From NCBI GenBank assembly GCA_038093975.1, contig JBBPTG010000044.1, positions 62,001-126,000 on the forward strand: a DNA stretch of 64,000 nt, in the 5' to 3' direction. Positions within the stretch are counted from its first letter, which is position 1; each line of letters opens with the position of its first letter. Positions 1 through 10,860 of this stretch are shown here, piece after piece. The position numbers and the translations under genes were made by a program. The DNA comes from Chalciporus piperatus (lineage: Eukaryota > Basidiomycota > Agaricomycetes > Boletales > Boletaceae). The notes under the pieces were generated by a model. That model was not told the origin of the DNA and ran no database searches. It saw only the letters and a program-made list of their open reading frames with translations.

Positions 1-780
1 ATTGTGCCTTTGGCACAGGCTATGTGAGATAAATTTATTTATTTCGTCAGAGTATAATAAAAGTTGGTTTTTTTTACACACATAAGTATCAGTAATCCAG
101 TAAACCCTACATTTAATTGATCAGAACTCAGAGGAAATGCACTGGCAACCTTTCAGATTTCTTGGATTGTACATTTGGAAAGTGCAATATATATATATGA
201 CATCCATGATTCAGCACAAATCTCTATCGGGAACCTCCTTCAGCTCACGATACATATACCCCGCTACCGCTCGTAGAGATAGCCAGTCTTTCTTGTACAT
301 GTACTTCGTAGTCCTTGTATAGAGTGTGGTCCTGTTCTGTTCGCCCGCCCATCTCAGTGTTTCCCGCTGTTGGCCACGGCAGGCTTCCAATGTACTCATA
401 TTTTCTCCTACTGCCTTTTTATCTCAGGGGCTTGCAGAGGGGTCAGGGTCATAGAACACATGCAATATGATATTATGAAACAGAGAATACAGTGACTGAC
501 CCCCCAGGATGAGTAGGTACTTACGATATTCACATTTTTCACTGTATAAGAGGGGGCTGGTGCTATATGAGTGCTCGAGACAGCCCCCAAAAGGATTGTG
601 CTGTGTAGTTCCAGAATCCGAGTCGTGCTGTGCAGTTGCAGTACGCGAAAGTCCGAGAAAGGAAAAACCACATGGTTTGGGCCTTTGCCGACGCAAGCGG
701 CATAAGCGCCGTAAGCGGAGCAAGCGCGAGAGGCGTCGGGTAGGTCACGTGCTTTTTTCGTCGTGCGTTAGTTATTTGAT
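1..780. other. No gene recognised
   Basis: Short open frames exist on both strands but none shows a family motif, a plausible splice chain or coding-like composition. A run of basic codons around 670-740 could be read as an Arg/Lys-rich peptide on the plus strand, but it has no clear start and no context. Nothing else is visible apart from a poly-T tract near 67-75. Confidence 0.4.
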
Positions 781-902
781 TATTTGATGGTTACGGCGTA
801 CCTGACGGCTTTGAGCCCATCACTCTCCGCAAGTCGGACGTTGCCATCGTCCGCTTTGCTGAGGATCCGGGCTGCGTTATTTCAACCTCTTCCGTGACGC
901 AA

Positions 903-2550
903 ATGGAGGTTAATCCCGTTGAAGGACGGTGAGCTCTCCAAATCTTTGGCCGGCGATAAAGCTGAAAATGTTGCCGTAAGGTCGGACTACAGATTTAGTC
1001 TCTCCTCCAGTGAGGGCGCGTTGCTCATCCTTCCACAAGGTGCCAGCCGGCATTCGCTCCGCAATTACCGGGTGGTTGGAGAGTACGCAGCGAAACACGC
1101 ACCGGAATGGTACAAGTTTGCCAGAGATGCTGCCGGGCGGCAGATCAGCAACGATTCCCTCTATTTGATCACAGGTTTCTTCAAAGCGCGCTCGTGGTCG
1201 CTTGCATCGTTCCAGGGAGCCCAAGGCACCGGAGACATTCCTGCGCTCTTCCAGGTGACACAGGTCGAGGACGGCAACATCGTTGGTGCTTACACTTGGA
1301 GTACTACGCGCGCTATAGATAAGCGTGTCGGGCCGACAGAATACAACGGAAAGGCTAACCAGGTAGTATATATCAGTGGCTTTAGGGTCGCAGTCACAGA
1401 CGAGGCATTAGGCAGGAAACGGATCGCAGTTACGACGGGTGTCCCCTCTGATAAGACACATCATGAAGAGTTCATTAACATCATAGAAGAATCCGAAGAC
1501 CGTTCTGAACACGCCAGCTCTGAGTCCACACGTACAGACCAGTCCTCAAGCCAGGGTGTTCAACATACGATTGGGCATGTTTCGATGCAACATATACCAC
1601 ACAGGTTGTCAGTGCGTAATGGATTTGCTGCAAATTTTTAGCGTGCGAAGACTTACAGGATTACTGCTAGCCTTTTCATACGTCCGATATCATCAATCGG
1701 TATCTGCTGCGCTCGGTTCGATCATATTTCACTTCACTGGGGAGGGTAGTTATCAATGATAGAATTCTGTTAGGACCGTTCCGCCAGGGTCGCAATTACG
1801 CACGACAGTCAGTGGACTACACTTCTCGAAAATGTGTGTTCTTTGTATTGTCGTCACTTTGAGCACTTACTGATCCTGTTGTAGGGACGATTGCACATTC
1901 AGGACTTTGCGGAGGAAGGTCATTTGGAGAGAATTCTGTCAGACGAGTATGTTGTCATCTCGCAGGACAGTCAGTACATTCGCCACTATATTTGTCCCGA
2001 ATTCTCATCGCTCGCAGGAACTGTGTACCTGAAAAATGTCTCATCTGCAAGCGACATCTGGAGCACTCATGATGTTAACCCCTTGACCTCAAATCTTTTC
2101 GATAATCCGTACAGGTGATTGGTATTTATCATGATCTTTAAATGCTCCTGACCATCTCAGGGATGCGTTTGAGGACTCGATGTGGGCGATGGCGGAGGAT
2201 CCTGAGCCGATGACCATGCCCGGAAAACTCTTAGAAAATTGGTAAATTACTGTGCCAGCTACTGATATACAGTATGATGGATTAACATGCTCAGGTCAAG
2301 CAGTTTACCTGGGATGCATACACCACATGATTTTCCATCTCCCCAGCGGAATCTCGACTCTTCGTCATCTTCTGCCATACCAGCTGGTCTTGTGCCTGCA
2401 ATCCATGGCCTCGTTGCCCCAGAAAAACATTTTGATTGTGAAGAGCGGGATGTCATTCCAATCCGACAGAATACTACAGGCTCCCTAGAAACTGCGAATG
2501 ATGATGACTGGTACATCTATCGGTCCCTGTTCTGCACTTCGACGAGCTGA
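903..2550 (+). CDS. Unnamed Agaricomycete family protein, 5' end uncertain
   Basis: Function unknown. Six exons fit in frame: 903-928, 1011-1611, 1671-about 1745 (3' edge unsure), 1885-2114, 2161-2241 and 2295-2550. The core contains the stretch NDSLYLITGFFKARSWSLASF-like (at about 1150-1215) and, after the second intron, HTSDIINRYLL; both match a large unnamed protein family I know from mushroom-forming fungi. The acidic block GDIPALFQVTQVEDGN and Ser/Asp-rich linker are also typical. The family's usual N-terminal part (reading VAIVRFAEDPGCVIS) is present in frame at about 786-900, but an in-frame TGA lies just upstream at about 776 and I find no start there. The first usable ATG is 903. Either a 5' exon is missed or the gene is 5'-truncated. 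The family is known to me only as a recurrent hypothetical; no biochemical role can be given. Confidence 0.6.
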
Positions 2551-2783
2551 CCTTTCTTCTCGGTTCGAGCGAACATCATACTCTGTCGGTCCCTCAGGAC
2601 ACTATTTATACCAGCAGCATGGAGATTGAAGTAAGTTGAAAATTTATTTTTTGGACACAAGTTCATATGCCAGCAGGATTCGATGTCGTATCTCGAACCC
2701 GACCAAGGGCACAAGCCAACTGGGTGAGAGCACAGCGCCCGTATTTTCCCCGCCAATCCTGAACAACCCCGCGATCTAGCACC

Positions 2784-3110
2784 ATGAATGTCACAGACGT
2801 CGAGTGCGCATGGGGGAAAAACAATCCTTGCGGTCAAAGATTTCCCGACTTTGACGGCTTGATCAATCACTTGCGTCATGTGCACGACGTCAAGGGAAAT
2901 CCTAGATCCAAAATAACTTGTCTATGGAAGTCCGACCTGGGTGTTTGCGCCGAGACATACCATCGAGATATGTTCAGATGCCACATTGGTACTCATGTCG
3001 GAATCTCTTTTATCTGCCCTCACTGCGGCACACGCTTCGCTCGAATGGACACTCTACGACTCCACACAAGAAAAGCACACATTATCGAGAAGTTTCGCGG
3101 GTGCACGTAA
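2784..3110 (+). CDS. Small C2H2-like zinc-finger protein (locus i)
   Basis: A 108-residue single-exon frame starting at an ATG. Three zinc-binding units are visible: C8-x7-C16-x12-H29-x4-H34, C46-x8-C55-x11-H67-x3-H71, and a classical C78-x2-C81-x12-H94-x4-H99. The first two have a Trp two residues after the first Cys and an unusually wide Cys pair, which is not the standard C2H2 spacing. The same layout recurs in the genes at 50.3 and 57.0 kb. The protein is little more than the finger module, with no long N-terminal region like its larger paralogues, so it could be a short paralogue or the last exon of a longer gene. A nucleic-acid-binding role is an inference from the fingers. Confidence 0.6.
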   Translation: MNVTDVECAWGKNNPCGQRFPDFDGLINHLRHVHDVKGNPRSKITCLWKSDLGVCAETYHRDMFRCHIGTHVGISFICPHCGTRFARMDTLRLHTRKAHIIEKFRGCT

Positions 3111-3175
3111 CACCCCAGCTGCTTAGCAACAGTTTCTGAATGGTTCCAGCTCGGAAAAACCTTCGCGGTTCTCTT

Positions 3176-4369
3176 CTATAATACACTAGTGTATAAAGGT
3201 TTACATGTCGCATCCGATGTCGCGGGCGAAGTAAGCATGCTGTCGAACAGGCTTGTACACAAAGGCGGTAATTCGAAAGGAGGCAGCGAAAACGGTCCAC
3301 CAACAAGGGGTGGATGTAAGACCTCCCACAAATCACCACTGCAATCACCAAAATGACCGCAGTTCATCGGAGTTGGTGTCTCGGGGGGATACTGACCAGC
3401 GTTTGGATAGATCTGAGGGAACGATGGAAGATGGAAGGATAGATTATAGTCCAGGGAGTAAGCGGAGTCGTTGGGTGGCATCATGAATGGATCATCAAGT
3501 GACATCTGTCCCTTGAATTTTGGGGGTTCGTCGTCAGTGGGAAGATTGGTGGGATTAGATTGACCAAATGGCGTTCTGGATGGGCGTGGGGCAGAGGGCG
3601 GTAGCGGTCTGGTGTGTTTGGCATCAACGGATGTTATCACGATCATGGGAACAACAGTTTCTTCATATAGGGAAGCCGTTGGGTTCAATCCCTGGAGGGC
3701 GCGCTCCTCGAAGCATACGCGAGGGGGAGATGTTGCTGGGTTCACCATTCGCTGCACCCGCGGGGTGAGATTTTGACTTTGAAGGCAAACGTCCATTGGG
3801 GTGACGTGAGATGCTTCCCCAGGAGGAGTAACGCGACCGACAGACGATGCGAGCTTGCCTGGACTTGCGTCGGCGAGACTCAGCCGACGTAAGTGCTGTT
3901 CTAGCCGTTCTATCAGGTAGTCTTTCGTCGCTTCGGAGCGCAGCTGGAACGTAGATGGAGAGCTAGGTAGAGCGGGAACGGAATATGGATGGTGATGACT
4001 TCCCCCTAGCGAATCGAGAGAAGTCTGATCGAGAACGGAGATCGACGTACTCATCCCGCCTGAGTAGTCTTCTTCTGAGGCGCTTATGGTGCTAGCATCT
4101 GAGAGAGTGTGTAGAACATAAAGAGATGACGATGGGCTGGGAATCTGAGATTGGATGGGTGGTGACGGTTGAACAAGTGAGAAGTTGTAGTCAGTAATAG
4201 GGGGAGTGTGAGTTCGTGAGTGAGTCAGAGAGGTTCGGCGAGATACGTTCTTACGCAGCCGCCGATGTCGCAAGGATTTGAATATGTCCATGAGCTTTAT
4301 GTGTGAGACGTCGTGAAGGTAATGAAGGCCTGCGCTCCGTGCTTTGCGGTCACGAGTAATGTGATACAT
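3176..4369 (-). CDS. Pro/Ser-rich hypothetical protein
   Basis: An uninterrupted frame of about 397 codons on the minus strand, taking the first ATG (MYHITRDRK) at 4369. A second in-frame ATG (MDIFKSLRHRRLRK) begins about 26 residues later and could be the true start, since a basic stretch follows it. The rest is low-complexity Pro/Ser/Thr with scattered acidic residues and a Pro/Leu-rich C-terminus. No domain, membrane segment or catalytic motif is visible. The length and continuity without stops, and a composition unlike the other frames, support real coding. Function unknown; a disordered regulatory protein is possible but unproven. Confidence 0.55.
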   Translation of the reverse strand: MYHITRDRKARSAGLHYLHDVSHIKLMDIFKSLRHRRLRKNVSRRTSLTHSRTHTPPITDYNFSLVQPSPPIQSQIPSPSSSLYVLHTLSDASTISASEEDYSGGMSTSISVLDQTSLDSLGGSHHHPYSVPALPSSPSTFQLRSEATKDYLIERLEQHLRRLSLADASPGKLASSVGRVTPPGEASHVTPMDVCLQSQNLTPRVQRMVNPATSPPRVCFEERALQGLNPTASLYEETVVPMIVITSVDAKHTRPLPPSAPRPSRTPFGQSNPTNLPTDDEPPKFKGQMSLDDPFMMPPNDSAYSLDYNLSFHLPSFPQIYPNAGQYPPETPTPMNCGHFGDCSGDLWEVLHPPLVGGPFSLPPFELPPLCTSLFDSMLTSPATSDATCKPLYTSVL

Positions 4370-4546
4370 ACTTTTGTTTTTCGAAAGCAAGGAGACTTGG
4401 CAGGTGGAGATCTATGATGGTAAGTAGTGGCAACGAGGGGGTATGGAGTACATTCGTCCTATCCCTTCAAGTTGATTTGCTAAGATTTTGAAACAGACCG
4501 ATTCAATGGAAAGAAATCATCATCTCTCAGTACAAATAATAGGAAG

Positions 4547-6169
4547 TCATGTAAGGTCAAAGACAATGACAGCGTCTTCGTGATCCCCGTTCCCGTTCCC
4601 GCGCTCTTCCGTTAAACACATCCTCCCTCTGAACCCGTCAAATGAGACTGTAACTAAACGACCCATGTTGACCACAGGCCCTGGTGGCCCAGCGACAGCT
4701 ACACATCTGTCACCAGCAACATCCATGGCGAAATTACAGATATGTCCACGTGCGATACTGCGACCAAATATGTAGCAAACTCCCCTGACAAAACCATCAT
4801 GAGAGGCATCAATCCAATGATGCCTGTTGTAGTGACCTTCGATCGTAAGAATCTCGTGTGAAGAGATCGAGATCGATAGAACATCATTGGTGTCGGAGCT
4901 TGGCAAAGTGAAATCTGTGGCAACAAAATGAATGCGAGAAGGAAATTGATGGGTGTACACATGTGCATGAACCGTATGCATGTTGATCCAGTACGGGGGC
5001 AAATCACTGAATTCCGGATAAGGTACATTAGTTTGATGCCAGTTGAAATCGTCCCATTCGAGAGTCTGAGTTCACACATCCTGTGATCACCAGTACATGC
5101 ATTGCCGTGGATTGTGAATGCCTGTATGAGTTGTCCCTCTGCATCATTTCCGAGCAATGGGACCATTTTGGACACGACAATAACATGTGTCGTTGTAAGC
5201 TCGATTTCTGTAGTGTGGGGGAACCAGGACCCTGGAAATAGCTGTTCGGGGTCCTATCACACGTTGAAAATATCAGCAATCAGGTGTATTGTGGGGAAGA
5301 GCACTATACCAGTTTAGAATAGAAATTAGGAAACTTGTAGAAAACTCGACTTCGTGTGTCGAATAGCAGGGTGTGCTCGGGTGTTACCAAGTTGCCGAAA
5401 GATATTTGGATTAATGGAGAATCGTTGCCACCACTGACATAGAGGTTTGAGCCTCCCTCTGGATATCTCAAAGGAACATCCAGGGTGACGGGTCCCAATA
5501 ATTGACCAGACTCATTGTCTGCGAGGAATTCAACCAGCCTCCTGTAGTAGAAAAGTGTAAGTGTCATCGGGGGAAAAGTAAGCTGGACACTCACACTGCA
5601 TCTTCACGGTCACTATTTCTAATGCATAACGCCACATAGATTAAGCATCCTCGCGCACATATGATGGACAAACCTGTCCGCCACAATATCAACCCACAAT
5701 CCCATAAGACTTGTCGAGTATCAGTGTCAACATCGTACAACATGATACGCTTCTTTGCTTCGCCGAGGATCAGCCATCTCCCACAGAGCCACCAGTAAAG
5801 ACCAGCAGATTCTCTCAGAGAAATCCTGCATAGTGAATTGGCTGTGGTGGGTCGTGAAGTCCAAGACTCTGCCAATCGTGGAGTACACTGCAAAAACTGG
5901 GCTGTTTGCCATGCAAATGGACCAGGTGGACAAGGCAGACGAGCGTTAGTGTATGCAGTCCTCCACACAGCAGGATCATTGACGATGGCATAAAATTGCT
6001 TTGAGACCTAATGTTATCTTGGGTCATAAAAAGTACAGCATGTGAGAAGAGAAATCAATCATGCTTTTTGGAGGGAAATCAGTTCTTGAGGGGTCACGAA
6101 ACTGAGGACATGGCATATGGTCTCTGCCGGGAGGGCCAAACTCTGGAGTTCCATCATGATCGTGGACAT
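4547..6169 (-). CDS. F-box domain protein
   Basis: Five exons (6169-6065, 6007-5595, 5541-5310, 5253-4959, 4914-4547) join in exact phase to 470 codons plus stop. The N-terminus, LQSLALPAETICHVLSFV followed by LISLQK-VSKQFYAIVNDPAVWR, is a recognisable F-box, the Skp1-binding element of SCF ubiquitin ligases. The rest follows the long beta-rich C-terminal region typical of Agaricomycete F-box proteins (GLYWWLCGRWLILG, LYDVDTDTRQVLW, then LRLSNGTIS-type segments), probably a propeller-like substrate domain. Known for the family: F-box proteins pick substrates for ubiquitination; the substrate here is unknown. Oddity: the first intron must start with GC (GCATGA), because no GT donor lies near and the frame joins perfectly. 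It diverges from cwc15 across 317 bases. Confidence 0.88.
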
Positions 6170-6486
6170 GCCATGGATCAACCGTGCGCGTGAGAGATCA
6201 AGGTGTTCGAACCTTGTTGTATCTGAGTCCAGTCCGGACAATTGTGGTTGATCACAATGGTACCTCGAAGGATACACACGAACGTGAAAGATGTACAACA
6301 AACTGGAAGGGTGAGATGCATCCAGCCGTAGATGATTACGTCGATTTAGAGGAGATTAGAGTCGCTGGACACAACGTTCGATCGCCGCCTCAATTACCAC
6401 CAAACAGCCGCTTTCGGCACGCCAACAACTGACCCGAACACAGCACTCATACTTACACTCCCTCAGTTTGCTTGAAAAAACCAACA
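6170..6486. promoter_or_regulatory. Shared divergent promoter region
   Basis: The 317 bases between the start codons of the F-box gene (-) and cwc15 (+) hold no coding frame that fits either gene and must contain both promoters and 5' leaders. No TATA box is obvious. This is inferred from layout. Confidence 0.4.
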
Positions 6487-7634
6487 ATGTCGACCGCTCA
6501 CAGACCGACATGGGACCCCGCCCAAGCTAAAGATGTCAAAGGCGGTTCGAGACAATTCTCCGTGCGCGACATGGCCGCACATACGAAGCTCAAGTTTCGG
6601 TGAGTTCTCTCTCTCTTTCTCGCACTCCTTTCACCTCCTTTGTTTGCTCACCAACGTGCACACGACTCTCTCGGGAAATGCGTTCGTGAAATGTATTGCA
6701 TTCCATGTGTACAGACAACCAGGTCAAACATCAGTGAGCGATGTCGCGCGGAGGGATCTCAGAGAGGAACTGTTCGTAGCGGAACAGGAGGCACAGAATA
6801 AGAAGCGGAAGGCTGAAGGGAAACCACCGTTGGCTATCACGAGCAGTGGGAACGCGAGCGCAAACGGGAGTGGTGACGGGAATGGGGCACCGGCTGAGGA
6901 CGAGGAGAGTAACAAGAGGAGAAAGGTGATCCAGGATGTTCTTGAACTTGACAAGGACGACGACGACGATGACGAGGCGGAGAAAATGAGCGTGGACGGA
7001 GATAAAGGGAAGAACGCAGATGCTGGTGAGGAGAGGTGCGTGTTTCACCTTCGTTTGCGTGTTATTGGTTACACTTACACGACGCCCAGTGAGGAAGAGT
7101 CTGAAGAAGAGGACGATACCGACGAGCTGCTCCGCGAACTCGAAAAGATTAAACATGAGCGCGCAGAAGAAAAAGCACGTCAAGAAAGCGAACAATCCGC
7201 AACAGAAGCAGCCGCTCGTGAAGTCGAAATAGCAACATCGAATCCCCTACTCAACCTCGCTGCCGCCCTCGGCCAATCTCCCGGTGTGAATACGACTGTT
7301 CCTGGTACATTCGCGGTGAAGCGAAGATGGGATGACGGTGAGTGACATATGCTTGCTTCTAGTTTGAAAGTATGGCTTGCCAAGTGCTAAATGTCACATT
7401 ACAATTTCTAGACCTTATCTTCAAGAACCAGGCGATGAACCAAAAGGAAAAGTCGGGCCATTTCGTCAACGATCTATTACGGACCGAGTTTCACAAGTAT
7501 GTTGTTCGCCGTCGTGGAACACTCCGCTGTCTAACTGTCAACTGCCCAGAAAATTCATGGCGAAGTTCATCAAAGTAAGTCTTCTAATCTTGAACTGTCG
7601 TTGGTCCAGATCGCTGACGATATTCTATTAGTGA
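6487..7634 (+). CDS. cwc15: Pre-mRNA splicing factor Cwc15/Cwf15
   Basis: Six exons (6487-6599, 6715-7035, 7090-7337, 7412-7496, 7550-7574, 7632-7634) give 264 residues in perfect phase; the last exon is just the stop codon. The N-terminus [15 protein letters not shown], then [18 protein letters not shown], and the C-terminus [20 protein letters not shown] are the hallmark ends of Cwc15. The middle is acidic and low in complexity, with poly-Asp and Glu-rich runs, as usual in the family. Known role: a component of the Prp19-associated (NineTeen) complex and the active spliceosome, acting in the nucleus. Intron placement in the C-terminus is dense (two introns within the last ten codons). Identification is secure. 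Confidence 0.97.
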
Positions 7635-7777
7635 GCTGATGCTGCCTCGTGCTATTTATGCATTCTACTTGGGGTTGTGTAAAGTAATATGGTTGTATAA
7701 TACCCGGGATGCAATAATAGCCCTACGCTTTGCACGCCGCGTCCTAGAATCCGTCGTACTCCCGCCGTGCTTGAGGC

Positions 7778-10371
7778 TCACCGTTCCCATTCCCATCCCT
7801 CCTTGGCCCACTCAGGCATCTCCGTCTCAAAGCTCCCCAAACTCATTTCATACCTGAGCGCGTGTAAGAAGATGTACAACTTTTCCGGCTTGGGGTCAGG
7901 ATGCAAAGGGAGATAGCATTCAGGGCAATAGAGCGTCCCCGTGACTGCATCCACCGAAGTCTCAGGCACAACCATGGACGGGATGCGCGACATAGCTTCG
8001 TCGAGGCTAAGTTGGCCAGGGTCCGGAGCTTCAGCTGGAACCTCGGGCGATGCCGACTCTTGAGGGGTTGTTTCTGGTTGGACTGGAGTTGGAGGCTGTT
8101 CCGTTTGGTCTTCTGATGACTGTGATAGGGTATTTCCGGCTTCATCCCCCGCTGCTACTTCAGCAGCAGTCTCGGTACTCAAAACGCTCTTCCCACCCCT
8201 TTTCCTCCGATTCTGTGGGGGTAGTGGTGGAGGCTTCTGGAAGCTCTTCGGGATTAACGCACCCTTGGCACGAAATACGACATCGCGCCACCGGCTCCAA
8301 TCCTCATCCTCGTCCTGTGTGAACGTGAGCCAATAGAAGGAGAGATACGTAAAGCGCCATCATCTCGCGTGATCACAAAAAAAACCATCCACACATCCGT
8401 ATCACATCAACACTCATAGAGGCATCCCCGAACCAGTGCCTCCGAGATTATTTCGGAGGTAGTAAGAAGGGCTAGAAGCCAATCCGAGGCAACCCATCGA
8501 AAATGAAGGGGGAAAATCGCGAACGTCGGATCAGACGTACCTTCATGTTTCGTAGGCGTGTGATGATCTGAACGGCTTCGGCCGAGAGAGGGACGGGAGA
8601 ACCCATGCCGATATCGTGACCTGTTTCTCTGGGTAGGAGTTTCTTCGATTTGGGGTCGTCGCTTTCGCTTGGCTCACTGTGCTCGTTCGCGTCCGAGAGA
8701 GGGCGGGGGATGGTCTCGGCATCTACCACAACATCTGGAGCACCGTTGGAGGAAGTGGAGCCGCTGAGTGACTCTGGGCTATTGTTGCTCTTGAGGTACT
8801 CCGGAGGGGCGGGTGCAAACCGTTCGGTGCTAGGAATAACGTCAATTCCGTTCTTGCCTAAATTCGCACCCTGCGCAGCGGATAAGTCAGCAGGTGTGTT
8901 GACGTCGAGATAGGGAGGGGAAGGGGATAAGAGTGTTCCCAAACCACCGCCTTTGGCAGCTCGAAGCAAGAGAAGGACATACCCATATTCGTTCTTCCGA
9001 GTACACAGGATCATTTGCAATAGGATACCCGAGATATTGTAGGTGAACCCTTATTTGATGCGCTTCGTTTCGGAAGCAGATTAATGAGCCAAAATTCAGA
9101 GTTTCGGAAACGTGCCAAAAAAGAAGCGCATCGGGGAGGAATGGGAAGACATAAGAACAATAGGGGAATGGCACGAATGGGCAGGATGGACTTACATCGA
9201 CCTGTGTATGGACGACCTAGACAATGGAACGTTCAGTTTGGTCAGCGGATCGGACAAGACCCCTCAACATACAGCGGAGGACGCTCGTATCAGTATTAGC
9301 GTCATAATGGAGCCTGTTGAATACTGTTTTGGCTGGCTGGGAAGCGCAAGGTGTGAGCCAGAGGGAAGCCCGACGGCACGCAAGAAGCGCTATTTACCTT
9401 TCCTTCAGGATGTACTATGTTGAGCCCCATCTGTCTGTCTACCGTTAGCAGTGGCTTTTCACACACTACTTCCTCCCTAAAAACGGTTAGTTGGCAGCCA
9501 TCGAGGTCAGGAAACTACTCACGCCGGGAATTCCCCTTTACATCTTGCGATATACTCCTTTCTTACCGATCCGTTCATGAATTCACTCGTTAGGGATCGT
9601 GCGAGGTTTGCGTTAAGTGGTATTATCAAGAGACCCGAGGTCAATCTATCCAATCTATTGATCGCTGTTGGGGGATGAGGCAATGGTGACGATGTCAGCA
9701 AGAAGTTAGAACCCACTATACACTTTGTCGAAACCAAACTCGTGTCGGAGCATTTCAACCATACTGTGCCGGTAATATCGGCCCGATGCATGCACAGGCT
9801 AGAAAAACGATCAAGGCATTGACAGATGAGCGGAGATGGTTAGATCGACGAACGTACGATGCTACCCGGTTTGTCGATAACGAGAAAATCACGTTCCTTG
9901 TCGTGTAAAACGATCTTGACGGGCGTTGCGGTGACTGGAGGTTCATGTCTGTGAACTACGTTCCTTCGATAACCTATAATTAGTGGCGCATATACCCCGC
10001 AGGTGAAACACTCACTCGATCCGGTCTCCATTCTTGACCACTGTATCAGGCTTTGCGACCTTTCCATCGATCGTAGTCACGCCTGATTCTAGTGCATATC
10101 TCTAGTGATCATACGACACATCAGTTATCGCATATATCACACGAAAACAAAGAACCGAGGACGAGAACAGCGCACCCACATAATACTCCATGCTTCGATC
10201 CCTAAACTCGGTCGATACGATCTCAAGGATTTCCCTCCCAAGCCACCTTTCCTTTGCCATAGTCGTATATGGATACCAATACGGGGACATCTTCTTGAGA
10301 CCCAGACCCCCGCCCGGTGTTGCGGGAATCATGACCTCTGAAGGCTGACGCTGGCTAAGCGTACCAGACAT
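7778..10371 (-). CDS. PUS9: RluA-family tRNA pseudouridine synthase (Pus9/Rib2 type)
   Basis: About ten exons, roughly 575 residues. The order is: a Pus9-type N-terminal segment with [20 protein letters not shown], an S4-like stretch ending [26 protein letters not shown], the catalytic loop [12 protein letters not shown] (Asp is the nucleophile), [20 protein letters not shown], and a long C-terminal tail. The tail is Pro/Ser/Glu-rich and ends with a Cys-x2-Cys unit ([13 protein letters not shown]). Known role: Pus9 and Rib2/Pus8 make pseudouridine 32 in mitochondrial and cytoplasmic tRNA. The Rib2 deaminase half involved in riboflavin synthesis is not visible here, so a pure tRNA-modifying role is likelier. 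The ATG at 10371 is the most conservative start; the coding-like stretch upstream may extend it. Splice phases were closed for most exons, including the acceptor giving [13 protein letters not shown]. Confidence 0.85.
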
Positions 10372-10860
10372 GGATGCTGTGAGGAACTTGGACAAGACGT
10401 GTCTGAACTGGTCGCGCGCCGAGAGGGTTGTCAGTGGCAGTCGCTCGCGTGACTCGAGCTTGAATTTGTGGAGGTTTGCCAGGACGAACTGTCGTTCGGA
10501 AAGAAACTGAAAACAAAGTTCGAGTCAAGTTGGCGCTGGAGATTCGCCTCGTTTTTATGGATACAAAAACATACGTAGAACAATCTGCACGTGCGATTGC
10601 ACGTATCTTTGATTCGCGTTATGGTGGGCAAGTGGAAGAGTCGGTCGACCACGGAGGATCGAGCTGTGAGCAGGAGTGGCTGTGTTACGACCTACTCCAG
10701 CTTCATTTCCAAGTCGGTTGTAACTCGGGTCTGATGCTTGCATATTTCTGCCAATCATGCACGTCCATCTCATCATCCGCTGGTTCACACAATCTGACGG
10801 GCGGCGACTTGGCTGCTCTCTGATACTAATAGGTGCACCCTATGGAATCCAGTTGATCGC
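10372..10860 (-). other. Coding-like exons upstream of the pseudouridine synthase
   Basis: On the minus strand a frame reads SSVVDRLFHLPTITRIKDTC, then a clean 68-base intron (GTATGT...TTTTCAG, about 10578-10511), then FLSERQFVLANLHKFKLES and on, without a stop, into the conserved part of the pseudouridine synthase. Phase is zero on both sides. A further upstream frame reads EPADDEMDVHDWQKYAS but I could not connect it. This may be an N-terminal extension of the enzyme or the tail of a separate gene. I do not recognise the segment. Confidence 0.4.

Noticed and set aside
7778..10371. Rib2-type riboflavin deaminase fused to the pseudouridine synthase
   Set aside because: The C-terminal tail shows one Cys-x2-Cys unit but no deaminase HxE and PCxxC pair in order, so the fusion is not supported.
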